DNA of 64,000 nt from Capsicum annuum (Eukaryota; Streptophyta; Magnoliopsida; Solanales; Solanaceae). Numbering within the stretch: the first letter of the stretch is position 1; each line of letters begins with the position of its first letter. Both the position numbers and the translations under genes were made by a program. The notes under the pieces were generated by a model. The model saw only the letters and a list, made by a program, of their open reading frames with translations. It was not told the origin of the DNA and searched no databases. Of the stretch, positions 20,698 to 32,006 are shown piece after piece. The DNA is taken from assembly GCF_002878395.1 (NCBI RefSeq), contig NC_061115.1, positions 214,912,034 through 214,976,033 of the forward strand, read 5' to 3'.

Positions 20698-21920
20698 CTA
20701 GTAGTATTTTCGATTCAATACTACACATATAATATGTATGCCATTATTTCATTTTTATCTGAGATCGAATAATAATTTGTCATATTAAAAAATCTTTTAA
20801 ATTTTATCTCATTTTATCCTTAATGACTTATCATGCTTTCGAGGACTTATGTTTGCAGTATTTTTTTTTTTTTAAATAATTATGGTGTTCGGAAACGAAT
20901 TCTAAATAAGGAGGAAAAAAGAATTGATTTTTTTGGTACATATGAAAAACACTTTTGAAATTAATAGTCATTAATTTGTCATGATGACAGCGACACATTT
21001 GTATGATCATGATAATATGTAATTAGAGATGAAAGTAAAAGGTTTGAGTTAAATGAGTTCGAATGAGCCTTTTAATATGACAAATTATTATTAGATCGAA
21101 AAGGAAATAGTGTCATAAAATACAGATTGTTTAAGGAATATATAGTTAGTATAAATATATTTTTTACATTATTATGTAATTTTAACCTGTTGTAGGAGGT
21201 ATTGTATCTAATTAGTATTTTCAAAATCCTAGATTACACATTTTAAGTGTGTGTATGTATATATATATTATCTGGATGATTTTTAAGGTTGAATATGTGT
21301 TGATCGCTTCTTAAATTTGTTCATAAGTTTTTTTAGACACTCAAATTACGATATGTTTTGATTGCGCCCTTGAACATATGATAAAGTAATGTTCATATTA
21401 GACATGTTAGACTTAAAATTTTTGAAAAGCTTATGTACATATTCTCAAGCACTCATTCGGCTACTTTAAAATATGTCACCTCCTTTGATTAGATCCATTA
21501 ACCTCAATAAGTTGTATAAAATCTCGGACATGCTTAGTAGAGACAAAAATATTAGGTTATATCTTCATGTCTGTCTTAGCCTTGGTGGACAGAGTTACCT
21601 GATACTTGTTGCAGATGGGAGGAGACATATGTCCTATAAAATTATCGAGGTTTGCACAAACTAGTCCAGATACAACGATCATAAAAGAAAAATCAGGCAC
21701 GTTCAGAAATCGAGATTGATGAGTCTGATTAAATGAGTTGATATATTTTGTGTTTTAACTTTTTCCTTTTATCTCCCCTATATATAAGCTCCCATTGTTT
21801 TTGTTCACTTAGTGACTTTGAACTCATAATCTCCAAATTAAAAGTGAAGAATGATTTCTCTCTGAACAACCTCTTCTTATTATTTTATATATTTAATTTA
21901 ACTACTTAATAGACGCTTAA
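20698..21920. other. AT-rich stretch without a supported gene
   Basis: 20698-20850 is C-module tail. The rest is unique AT-rich sequence. The 63-codon ORF at 21473-21664 has no recognisable domain or paralogue. Confidence 0.4.
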
Positions 21921-22200
21921 GTTTTTAAGCTTAAAGGGTGTAATATGAAACATAGTGCGTACAAAAAATGAAAAGTAAATAGCTTGACAAGTCAGTAGTC
22001 ATTTTGACATGCTGACCAACCACAACAAAGTATTAGGAAACGAGTAAACTAATTTCTTCTCCGACCATATTGCGGCACAGTCCACAGTAACGTGTACCCA
22101 TTGATCATATCCTTAATCGATTTCAATTTATTTGTCTGATTTGACTCGGCATAAAGCATAAGAAAGTGACTTTTTTTTTTTTTATTTTGCAGCCGTAAAT
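21921..22200 (+). repeat. P module, copy 4
   Basis: Same landmarks as copy 1, with a short deletion near 22000-22040. Confidence 0.75.
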
Positions 22201-22205
22201 TGAAG

Positions 22206-22334
22206 GTACGACAATCATAACATACTTAGTATATTCTTGTCAAATGAGATTCCAAGGTAAGTACATGCAGTCCATACCACTACCTCATAGTTGAGGTAGA
22301 GAGGCTATTTTCGATAGATCCCCGACTCAAAAAG
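22206..22334 (-). mobile_element. SINE remnant, Au/SolS type, copy 4
   Basis: Same position and landmarks as the other three remnants. Confidence 0.6.
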
Positions 22335-22375
22335 GCGTAAACTAAAGGTATGTACCTAAATATTATTTGATGATA

Positions 22376-22839
22376 CAAGCAGAGGAAAGAGAAAAAGCCA
22401 AAGCATCTCTCGAAACTATCTCATTATCCAAACCATGGCGTACTATGCCCGGAAAAAAGAAGGAAGAATCTCCGATAGACTCCCATGAATTCCTGCCTCC
22501 GCGTTGTATATAGAATTTAGGTACCAAACGCGGGATATCCTGTTAATACATAATGCAAGGAAGGCCCGTTAAAGAAGGATTGACAACAACTGAGACTGTG
22601 TCTCTTATGAAATGAGTTGGAGCATAAGTCTAAACACTACTCAAATCTTGTCTTCAATGATGTAAACTAAGGTGCTCCAGCTGGGCTAACACCTTCCTTG
22701 GAACCAAGTGGAAGGCGGGCTAGACCTGCCGCCGAGACGATGATGAAAGAAAATCCGGGGTCAAAAAGTCTTCCGTGGAATAAGAAGCAAGGTTTAGTGA
22801 AACAAGACAAAGAATGAAACACAGGTGTATCGAAAGAGA
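22376..22839. other. 464-bp GC-richer insert, candidate organelle-derived (NUMT-like) DNA
   Basis: Compared with the paralogue at 19785-19800, which reads AATGATATTGTGATC without a break, this copy holds 464 extra bases between GATGATA and TTGTGGTC. By eye the insert is clearly richer in G and C than its neighbours. It has no inverted ends, no target duplication and no poly-A. Such clean joins are typical of DNA patched in during break repair, often mitochondrial or plastid DNA in plants. The organelle source is an inference; I do not recognise a specific gene in it. Confidence 0.5.
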
Positions 22840-23186
22840 TTGTGGTCGTGAACGGTGGTAGATCCAGAATTTAGGCATTGAGGATTTGCGGAAGGTTCGA
22901 ACACATGTATTGGCACCCAATGACCCAAACTTTAAGGTTCCGCCTAAAAATCAAAACACTCAGCTATTTTTTTGATTTTAAGGGTGGTTTTTTTCATCTT
23001 AGATCAATTTTTATACATTTTTTATATAAGTATACCTAGTCTGTATCGAGTTTAACGGGTGTCGTAGTATCATCAATTTGAGCTAGGTTCACCCCTAGTC
23101 GTGAACATATTATGTGGAAAGTTAATACATTCTGTTAAAATGAATTAAAAAATAGAGTAAGACAAATAAATTGGAACGAAGTAATG
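22840..23186. other. Paralogue of 19790-20120, no gene
   Basis: Follows the same order of landmarks as 19790-20120. Minus ORFs here are noise. Confidence 0.5.
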
Positions 23187-23583
23187 TCCTTTTTTTTGTT
23201 TGTTGGTTTCAGTCTTTGGCCATCATGCCGAACATCGTAGCTATCGATAGTCCTGTTAGACTTTGACTTTTTTCTTGTATAACTACTTGGATCACTCCTT
23301 ATTAATAACACAAACAAGAACAAAGGAAACTGCAACAATTAATTAGAGTCCAAAAAGCATGGAAACTTCTAACTACTAACTATACATTCTAGCCATGTAT
23401 TTCATCTTTATAGTTTGGCTTTCTATATATATAATTCAGGATTCTATATTTGCTCTGTCTCATAATTTGTTTGCTAAGTTCTTGAGGTCTTGGGTACTTT
23501 CTGATTCCAAAAAAGCCTCATTTCTTTCCCTATAATTAGCTCTCTTCCTTTGGCCCTTCTAGCCATTGGAATTCCATATTCCT
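23187..23583 (+). promoter_or_regulatory. Q module, promoter-like, copy 4
   Basis: Carries a TATA stretch (about 23424-23434) and the leader up to GCCATTGGAATTCC, where copy 2 has its ATG. In this copy the ATG context is lost and unrelated sequence follows. Confidence 0.45.
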
Positions 23584-23601
23584 TGGAGTGACTGAGTGGT
23601 C

Positions 23602-23779
23602 GAGCCACGAATTTGGCGAAGGATGTGTAAATTAAATTTTTCTTTTAGTTGTGTATGTTAAGGATATGCAAAATTAGATATATGCGCATAATATATTGCT
23701 AACATTTAATATTTGTATATCACATAATTTTTTGGCGAAGAATATACACTGGACCGTTATCCTTCGCCTAATATGGCTC
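23602..23779. mobile_element. Small inverted-repeat element (about 180 bp)
   Basis: The ends GAGCCACGAATTTGGCGAAG and, in reverse, GAGCCATATTAGGCGAAGG form an approximately 22-bp inverted repeat. The interior is AT-rich. A similar GGCGAAG phrase recurs at 23734. No clear target duplication is seen. Confidence 0.6.
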
Positions 23780-23860
23780 CGACTATGCCTTGGACCACCA
23801 AATTCTGCACTATGTCATATTTTGTGAGGATTTTTTTTTCTCTTTCTCAAGGTATGGGCA

Positions 23861-23870
23861 TAATTAGTGG
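23861..23870. repeat. Target site duplication, left of MULE-2
   Basis: TAATTAGTGG, repeated exactly at 44888-44897. Confidence 0.75.
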
Positions 23871-24491
23871 GGGTTTGCTGTCAAAAAGGCAATTTTAAAA
23901 ACTATTTTATCAAATAGACACAAGTTTTTAAAAATTTATCATATGCCCACTTTAATCCACATCATCAATAACTTTTCCAACTCAACAAATTCATCCACAA
24001 GTTTTGTAATAACTCACTTTAACTTAATATTTTCAACTTAACAAATTCACCCACAAGTTTCTAATAGTACACTTCAACCCACTCCATCATCCACCATTAT
24101 ATATAAAATATATTGGGTTTCAAAAAATAATTAAAAAATAAATCCAATAGCTTAAAATAGAAGTTTCCATTTCCCTCAAACAAGCTTCGATTCTGACCAT
24201 TTTTTCGGTGATCAGCTCTAAATCAGTCCACAAACATCATAATCTTGTCCATTGTATCCATTGTTACCCCATTTGTTTGTTATCTTCTCAAATACACTTT
24301 TCACCATTGTTAAAAAGCTTTAAATCACTCACATTACTCAAAACCACTTTGGAAAGTACATTACAGCAGCTCAGGCGACTCCAAGTTCATTTCTCTATTC
24401 CATAAACCCAACGATCGTTGATTAGAAGCAATATTTGCAATTTCAAGATTTTCGTACAGATACCTGCCCAATCATTGATCACTCATCGTCA
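23871..24491 (+). other. Left arm of MULE-2 (terminal region, no gene)
   Basis: AT-rich subterminal sequence with repeats of CAACTTAACAAATTCACCCACAAG type near 23980-24060. The ORF at 24208-24405 has no domain. This arm would have led into the transposase gene at about 35770 before the LTR element inserted. Confidence 0.5.
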
Positions 24492-24496
24492 GTCAT
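24492..24496. repeat. Target site duplication, left of the Ogre-like element
   Basis: GTCAT, repeated at 35627-35631. Confidence 0.92.
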
Positions 24497-26504
24497 TGTC
24501 ACACCCATTTTCAACCGAAAGATTCATGTTTTAAGGTTTTGAAAGGGTTTTTATTAAGTGACAAAAGATTAAAAATTTGTTTCAAAAAAGGACTATTTAC
24601 ATTTTTTATTCAGAGTCGCCACTTGGCATAATCTGGTGTGCCAAATAACCATTGGGAAATCCATTTCAAAACCATTTGACTCTTTAACTGGTTTGCGAAC
24701 AGAGATTCCGGCTAAGGAATTCTGTTGACCGAGGGGAAGGTGTTAGGTACCCCTCGATCTCGTGGTTCGACCACGATCGCTTGGTGAGCATATCGGTTAA
24801 TTTGACATTACAAATGTATAAACCACACAAAACACATAAAACAACCAATCAAACACACGAAACAAAACAAATTCAAAATGTAGTGTTGAGTCTAATTATA
24901 CAATCCCGAATAATGAGAAATGCAAAAATGTAAACCTATTCTATTCTAAACTAATCCTAAACTAAGTTCCACCCGCCGCTTCAGGCCTTCGTCACGAATG
25001 TCCTCCGGGTACAAAATACTTCGAGGCATTCCCCGGATAAATCAATACAAATTCCTCGAGGCATTTCCCGGTCAAATGAATACATTTTTAGTGTGAGAAA
25101 ATCAAACTATTCAACGAAATTTCAAACATTCCACGGAATTTCCAACATCCAACCAAAGCCACAAATTATAAACTTTGCCTACCCAACCTATGTTTGCCTA
25201 AAACAATCGACCTATCATGATACTATCAAGTTTAATTAATATTAATGAATCAAAATGACAATATGCACTTTATCAACTTTCAACTCCCGTCCCAATTTCG
25301 TTTACCTCAAACGAATTCAAGTCATTATCAACCTATTAACCAATTCAAGTGACCAATTAGTCAACATTCATGATCCGAACAACACCAAATCAAACAAAGC
25401 AAGATCCACACATTATCAATTCACCACATAAGGCATCAAACGATAAAGATTAATAAAAAAATGGGATGAGAAATAGACCTTAATTTTATTCCGAATACTT
25501 AGCGATAGATTTGAAGCTCACAAACCAAGACCTCGATTCAACGAACTCAACATGGACCTGACAACTCGATCAAACCCAAAGAAATGAACATACCCAAAAA
25601 AATCCGGATTAACCCGAATGAACCAACTGACCCATTTTGATTTTTAATCATTGCCAGATGGAATTTGGTTGGAATAGACTGAAACAGCTCGGGTTTCGTG
25701 GGTTCCACCCCTGACTTACAGGTTCCGGTGAGGTTGGGCCAAAAGTTGAGGTGGGTGACCTCTTTTCGGCGAGGAGAGGCCGTTTCAGGCAATGGGTGAA
25801 CTGTTTCTATTTCGCCGAGGCTGGGTACAAATGAAACTGGTGGCGTTCCGACGGAGAGGGCATTTTCCAGCGAGTTTAGCCTAGTTTTTTGGTGAGACAC
25901 CACTCGCCGGAACAGTACTCTGCGATCTCTCTCTCAATCACTTATATCTCTCTCTCTCGTTGTTTTTCTCTCAATATCCCTTCTCCTTTATACCTCTCTC
26001 CCCGATTTCTTTGGGTTCCCTCTCTTCTGTAATGGTCTGTGTATACTTTTCTCACTGTGTGTTGATGGTGAGTATCCCTTCTATGGAAATTGGGAGCCCT
26101 CTAACAGTGAGTGTTTTGAATGAAAAATTGAGGTTGTGTAATGGTGATCTCTCTCTGTTTTGTTTTTGTGAGTGATCTATTTGGTCTATGGAATTGTGGA
26201 GAAGAAGATGGGTTTTCCTCTATAAGCCCCTTTTATGATGTTTTTATTGTGAATAATCCTATGGTGGGTGGGGGAGAGCCTAGAGGTATAGGGGTGTAGG
26301 GTAGGTTAGGTGGGTATAGGGGTAGCTAGGTGTCCTAAATTGATAGGAAGGGGTCGTTAGGATGAGATTATAATAAGATAAAATTTGTTAAGGATTGTTA
26401 TTTTTGTATTTTTATGGGATATAATCACATGGGTGAGGACACGCATTAAGACGAGGGTAAAATAGTAAAAATACTTTTGGGAGGAACAAAATTATGTGTC
26501 TACA
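24497..26504 (-). repeat. 3' LTR of the Ogre-like element (element sense)
   Basis: 2008 bp. Closely similar to 33615-35626 throughout, with scattered substitutions. An LTR-internal ORF (25547-25903) exists in both LTRs but shows no domain. The CT-rich block near 25920-26010 probably lies close to the transcription start. Confidence 0.93.
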
Positions 26505-26517
26505 TCATGCCCCCTTT
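26505..26517 (-). other. Polypurine tract
   Basis: In element sense AAAGGGGGCATGA directly precedes the 3' LTR, the place where plus-strand priming occurs. Confidence 0.75.
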
Positions 26518-27198
26518 GAATGTAAACATATAGTGTTTTCAGACCAAAAAGTAGACAACAAGACAGAATTTTGTCCCTACCATTATTCAAAGGAAGAAAC
26601 AGAAGGAAGAAGGGCAGCCGAGTCTTGACTTAGGACATCCTACCTACCTAAGTTGTGAGGAAATAAAGTCACATGTTTCTCAAAGGGTTGGAAGAGAAGT
26701 GGACTGTACCAAGCTGGAGAGTCGAGTGAGGTTCCATCGAGGTTTCGGTCTGCGGCTTTGTCATTACATCAAAAATAAAAATTACAAGTTAAACATAAAT
26801 GAAAATTACAAAAATCCTATCTATACAACTTCTTTGACTCTTGACTTGCTACTTCATCTTAACTTTCAATTTCTTCACCCTGTTCTTTAGGCGGGCTCCT
26901 GACTTGCTATTTTTTGATTTGTTGACTTTTAATTTCTTCATCTTGTTTCTTGAATTTCAACTTCTTCACCTTGTTTCTTGAATTTCAACTTTTTCACCAT
27001 GTTGCTTGACTTTTCATTTATTCATCCCGTTCTTCAGGAGGGCTCTTGAAATCACATCAAAACTTAAAAAGAAAATTATCCCAAACAAAGACTATTATAA
27101 AGAGATTTCATATGCTAGAAAAGTGAAGTTCCAAACACAAGAATTAAATTTTGCCCCAGTTTATCATCAAAGGACTTATGTGAAAGTCACATCATTAT
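26518..27198 (-). other. Non-coding 3' region of the Ogre-like element
   Basis: Short repeats of TTTCAACTTCTTCACCTTG are seen near 26860-27000. No gene is supported. Confidence 0.5.
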
Positions 27199-27894
27199 AG
27201 GAATCAAAGAAAATGACTCGACTAAAAGGTACATCTTATAGAAATCAAAGGGAATGACTCGACTAAAAGGTACGTCTTATAGAAATCACAGGGAATGACT
27301 TGACTAAAAGGTACGTCTTATAGGAATCAAAGGGAATGAATCGACTAAAAGGTACGTCTTATAGGAATCAAGGGAGATGACTCGACTAAAAGGTACGTCT
27401 TATAGGAATCAAGGGGAATGAGTCCACTAAAAGTTACGTCTTCTAGGGGTCAAGGAATAACTCGACTAAAAGGTATGTCTTATAGGAATCGAAGGGAATG
27501 AATCGACTAAAAGGTACATCTTCTAGGAATCAAAGGGAATGACTTGACTAAAAGGTACGTCTTCTAGGGGTCAAGGGGAATGACTCGACTAAAAGGTACG
27601 TCTTATAGGAATCAAGGGGGATGACTCGACTAAAAGGCACGTCTTATAGGAATCAAGGGGGATAACTCGACTAAAAGGCACGTCTTATTGGAATCAAGGT
27701 GGATGACTCGACTAAAAGGTACGTCTTCTAAGAGTCAAGGGGAATGACTCAACTAGAAGGTACGTCTTATAGGAATCAAGGGGGATGACTTTACTAAAAG
27801 GTACGTCTTCTAGGGGTCAAGGAATGACTCAACTAAAAGGTACATCTTAGAGGAATCAAAGGGAATGACTTGACTAAAAGGTACGTCTCCTAGG
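27199..27894 (-). repeat. 41-bp tandem array, about 17 copies
   Basis: The unit holds GACTCGACTAAAAGGTACGT. About 17 copies, some shortened by 2 bases, run head to tail with no unrelated spacers. The array lies in the 3' untranslated part of the element. Arrays in this position are known in Ogre-type elements and can seed satellite DNA. Confidence 0.92.
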
Positions 27895-30239
27895 AGTGAA
27901 GGTTCAATTTAAGAAGGGTATCACCTAGCAAATGAAAACGAAATCGCTGCTTTGAAAAAGTGAGGCATTGCAACCCTTGATATTTATGCTCTGAAGTCCC
28001 TGCTTTGAAAGTAATATGTTTCCTATTTTATCAAAGAAAACTTGTGAGTATAAAACGTAGTGGCTGATTTGCGGCTTTAGCGTTCGCGATGATCGCTCTT
28101 GCGCTGGTCACATTTGATCTTGATTCCAACCCTTAGCATATGCCATTGACTTGTAGCTTCATTGACTCAAACTCAGATGATTAGGAATGACTCTGAAACA
28201 AACACAGTATCTCTGCTCTGCTATGTTTCTTAGATAGACCTTTGAACCTTGGCATTTCCATGAGTTCTCCGATTTCTCTGTTGGCAAAACTTTCTACATA
28301 CCCTTTTTAGCTCACAATCATGTCTCTTTCATACTAGATTTTGTCTTGCTCTGTACAATTGATGAAGCTGGTAGCTAGTTTTGAAATCTTTTCTCTTTTG
28401 TTTTGACATGGACTTGACTTAAAGACAAGAGAAAAATGACAATGATTTTTATTTGGATAACTGAATCAAGAAAATAAAAATATAACTATAGAAAAGAAAG
28501 AAATGACAATGAATGTTCCCATTGAAAAAGATGAAAAAAAAGTTTATCTGAAAATGACAGTCAACTCTAATGATTATGACATTCATATCGGATTAAATTG
28601 CCTGATCTTTCCATCCATAATTCTCACAAATTGTTGTTGAGTTAATAACCCTGAAAGTGAGTTGCTTTCTTAGATCAATTTAATTTAAGACCTCATTCGG
28701 TTAGTGGCGCCTCGAACGGTTTTTGCCATCAAGCCTCTCTCATTTTTCTTTTCTCAGCTCACCATTGCCTCATGGTGTCTGTGAGGGTTTTTCACCAATG
28801 AGACTCTCTTATTTTTATTTGTCTCAACTCACCGTCGTCTTACAGTGCCCGTGAGGGTTTTTACTTATATGACTCACTCATTTTTTATCTCTCTCAACTT
28901 ACCATTGTCTTACGGTGCCCGTGAGGATTTTCACCAATAAGACTCTCTCATTTTTATTTCTCTTTTGCTTTCTTATGCTGAGGAAGATAAGTAGTTCTCA
29001 AATGCATCATCATATCCCTTGCATGCTTATCCTTAACATCCTCAAATATTGATATGAAGGTCTTTCTTTGGCTATAACTTGGCTTTTGGATAGGGTTGGA
29101 AAGAAAGGATGGCATGGGGCCCAAACGATACTAAAAGTGGGGTAGGACTTACAACTTTTGAAATCGACTCAAAATATGAGGATTAACTCATGCCCCAGTT
29201 TTTGACTGGGCAATTTTAAATTTTATTTAGTTGGATCGAGCCCTGAGTAGGACAGCCTACGTATCTCACCCTCGAGAGAGAAGAATTAGGTCATGTGTAG
29301 TTCTTGCAACTTGTTCTTTCACTTGATTCTATATTTTTTTTTGTTGACTCTTTTTCTCTTTGGGACTTTTCTGACTTTATTTTTCTTGACACTCGTCTTT
29401 TCTTTCTTTTTCGACACATTTTTTTGAATTTTGTTGACTCTATATTGATTCCAAAAGAGGGGTATGAAAGAAAATAAAACTAAGGCCCAAATGGGGGTAA
29501 ACAAAGGATGACACAATGTTTGGATGGCAGAATAAAATGCCTTCGTCATATCAATTCTTGAAAATGCTAGTACATAGCATGCAATGCAAAAGTGCACGAT
29601 CAAGATCACTTATGAAATATTTTACAACACTAACTTGCCCCGAGCATGTGTGCCACCACTTTTTCTACACTTGCCCAGCATACAACTCCACTTTGTTGTA
29701 CATTCCTCATGCTGAAGGACTCATGACTTCGTGGAGCTAATTTTCTTCCTGTTCCTTTTGACATAGGATAACACATTCACTACTTGACCTGATTGAGATA
29801 TGTATTTCAATTGATGACCACGTTATTCTCATGATTCTCAAAATAATAGCCTTAATTTTCAAAGAAGGCTTCATCTTGATCACCAAGTGCCCCAGCACTC
29901 TATCTATTTTCTCAGATGCTCTCTTTCCCTAACTTTAAACCTCTGGTTCAATGTTTTATAGTTAAGTTGGATTTTAAGATCTGACTGAAAATTCTGCTAG
30001 CATGTCATTTCACTAAAATCAACATAAAATATACTCTATAAAGAAAAACAAACAAACAACATATTTAAACACAAAGGAAAAGGGACAATTCATTAAGTTG
30101 AAATAAAAGATAGAAGGTTTGAACATAAATGACAAAAGGACAAAACAATATAGATCCCGAACTACAACCCTGAAATAATTCAAAAAACAGAAAAGAAAAC
30201 AAAACAAACTACCAGACCTCTTCCTAGTAGGGAGAGAGG
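27895..30239 (-). other. Non-coding interior of the Ogre-like element, where pol would be expected
   Basis: No pol domain is visible on either strand. It includes an approximately 84-bp repeat (28731-28975), a copy of the structured CCTACGTATCT element (29255-29304) and plain AT-rich sequence. ORFs at 29319-29609, 29516-29740 and 30019-30207 are low in complexity or lack domains. Confidence 0.6.
28731..28975 (-). repeat. About 84-bp tandem repeat, 3 copies
   Basis: GACTCTCTCATTTTT, then CTCAACTCACCGT, then GTGCCCGTGAGGGTTTT recur at a spacing of roughly 80 bp. Confidence 0.8.
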
Positions 30240-32006
30240 TGACTTCTCAATTGCTCAGCCTGACAATTTAGTCATTGATTTGCATATCAGCATGACTAGA
30301 GCTTTCCCCACTATCAATGTTCTGGACCATAATTGATCCATCTTAAATCATCTTTTTAATTTCTCTTTTCAAATCTCGACAATCTTTAATACTATGACCC
30401 TGAGCGTCAGAATGATATGCACATCGTACATTAGGATCAAAATTTCTTAAACGCCAATTAAGAGTGCACCCAAGAAGAGGAGTGATCATGTCCCATTCTA
30501 CCAATCTCTAAAATAAACTGGCATACGACTCTCTAATTGGTGTGAAGCTATCTTTTGACTTATGCCTCGTTTCATCGTTTGGCTTTGATAAAAAATCAAT
30601 CTTAAAAGGGTTTTGGTATGTTTGTTGAGTTAGAGGACGGCTTTGAAGAATTGGTGTGTTCCACTGTGGGTAAGATAAGGGTTGAACATATGGCTATGCG
30701 TTATATACTGGATATGGGGGTGGAAGAGCAAAGTATAATGGATTTTAGGAGTGATTATGTGAAGTTTGGGTATGAACTTGGGTTTTTGCCTGAGAGTGAC
30801 GACGACGGGGTCTTCTTGACCGTTCCCGCTGTCCAACTATAATAGCAGATACATCTTCCTTATTATTTTTCTCCCCAACACTTCCTGAACCCTTTTGAAT
30901 TGCTTGAGTAGTCGTTTCTAATATTACAAAACTCACAATGCGACTTATCTTAATTCCCTCTTCTATCATCTTCCCCATTTTAAGGACCTCAATAAATTAC
31001 TTGCCCAATACAGGTAATAAGTGTTGATAATATGTTTCATCCGGTGCTTGAATAAACACTTCTACTATTTGTCTTTCTTTCATTGACGGTTTTACTCTTG
31101 CAGCTTGTTCGCGCCATCTGGTCGCATACTCCCTGAAACTATTAGTATTCTTCTTTTTTATACTAGTTAGGGATTTTTCGTCAGGGATCAAATCCACATT
31201 GTATTGAAATTGTTTCAAAAATCCATTAGCTAGGTCATCCCAACTAATCCACTTGTCAATGTCTTGGTCAACAAACCATTCTGAAGCTAGGCCTGAAAGA
31301 CTCTCCCAGAAATAAGCCATGAGTAGTTCTTCCTTCCCTCCAGCGCTTCTTAATTGGTTACAATAGCATCTCAAATGTGACACTGGGTCCCCATGTCCGT
31401 CATATTTCTCAAACTTTGGCATTTTAAAGCCAGGAGAAAGGTTGACACCTGGAAATATGCATAAGTCCTTATATGAGACACTTTTGTAACCCCAAGTCCT
31501 TGCAAGTTCTTCATAGCTAGTTCCCAAATTCTCAATTTCTTGGTAATTTCCTCTTGTTCTTCTGTCATAACATGCTTCTCAGTGTTAGGAGGAAATTCCG
31601 GTGGGTGAGTGTCACTATAAAGACCAGTCAACTTGAATGTAGGCTAGAAAGTGTAACGTTGATCACCAGTAATATTCAATACATGCTCTCTTGTAGAGTA
31701 TGGAGGGACAACTTGTGGATGAACATCAAAAGTAGGAGCTTCAGGTGGGGGTGGCGCCGTAAAAGCATGAATAGTAGGTGGAGTCGAGTATGTGGTAGTC
31801 TTGGATTGGGGAGTGAGAAAATGAACATTGGAAGTGGTTGGATATTGTTGCCCCGGAGTCGATACTGATGCATGTTGTGGCATATCAACAAAAATGGGAA
31901 ATTGTACATATGACACGGGAGGCAAGCTAGAAAGATATTTCAGATTATCAGTGGGAACTGGAGGAGGAGGCAACCCATTAGCCCAAGCTCGATGCATTTT
32001 TATCAC
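30240..32006 (-). pseudogene. gag: Gag polyprotein remnant, Ogre/Tat type
   Basis: Minus strand, in pieces. 32006-31644 is a proline-rich N-terminal part. 31631-30997 holds the Retrotrans_gag core with landmarks FPGVNLSPGFKMPKFEKYDG, DPVSHLRCYC, YFWESLSGLASEWF, FREYATRWREQAA and YYQHLLPVL, and 30978-30745 continues with GKMIEEGIKISRIVS. 30600-30240 ends with a knuckle-like motif (CAYHSDAQGHSIKDC). Frame changes occur near 31530 and 31635, between 30997 and 30978, and around 30745, and a stop follows KREIKKMI near 30345. The gag order is otherwise complete. Nothing resembling protease follows. Confidence 0.88.

Noticed and set aside
25547..25903. 118-codon ORF, with a relative at 34685-34993, as a conserved gene
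   Set aside because: Both lie in the two LTRs of one element, so they were identical at insertion. Similarity is not evidence of coding, and no domain is seen.
27199..27894. CRISPR-like look of regularly spaced repeats
   Set aside because: The 41-bp units are head to tail with no unique spacers, and the DNA is plant nuclear. It is a retrotransposon tandem array.
30618..30842. Plus-strand 74-codon ORF
   Set aside because: It is antisense to the gag remnant and has no domain of its own.
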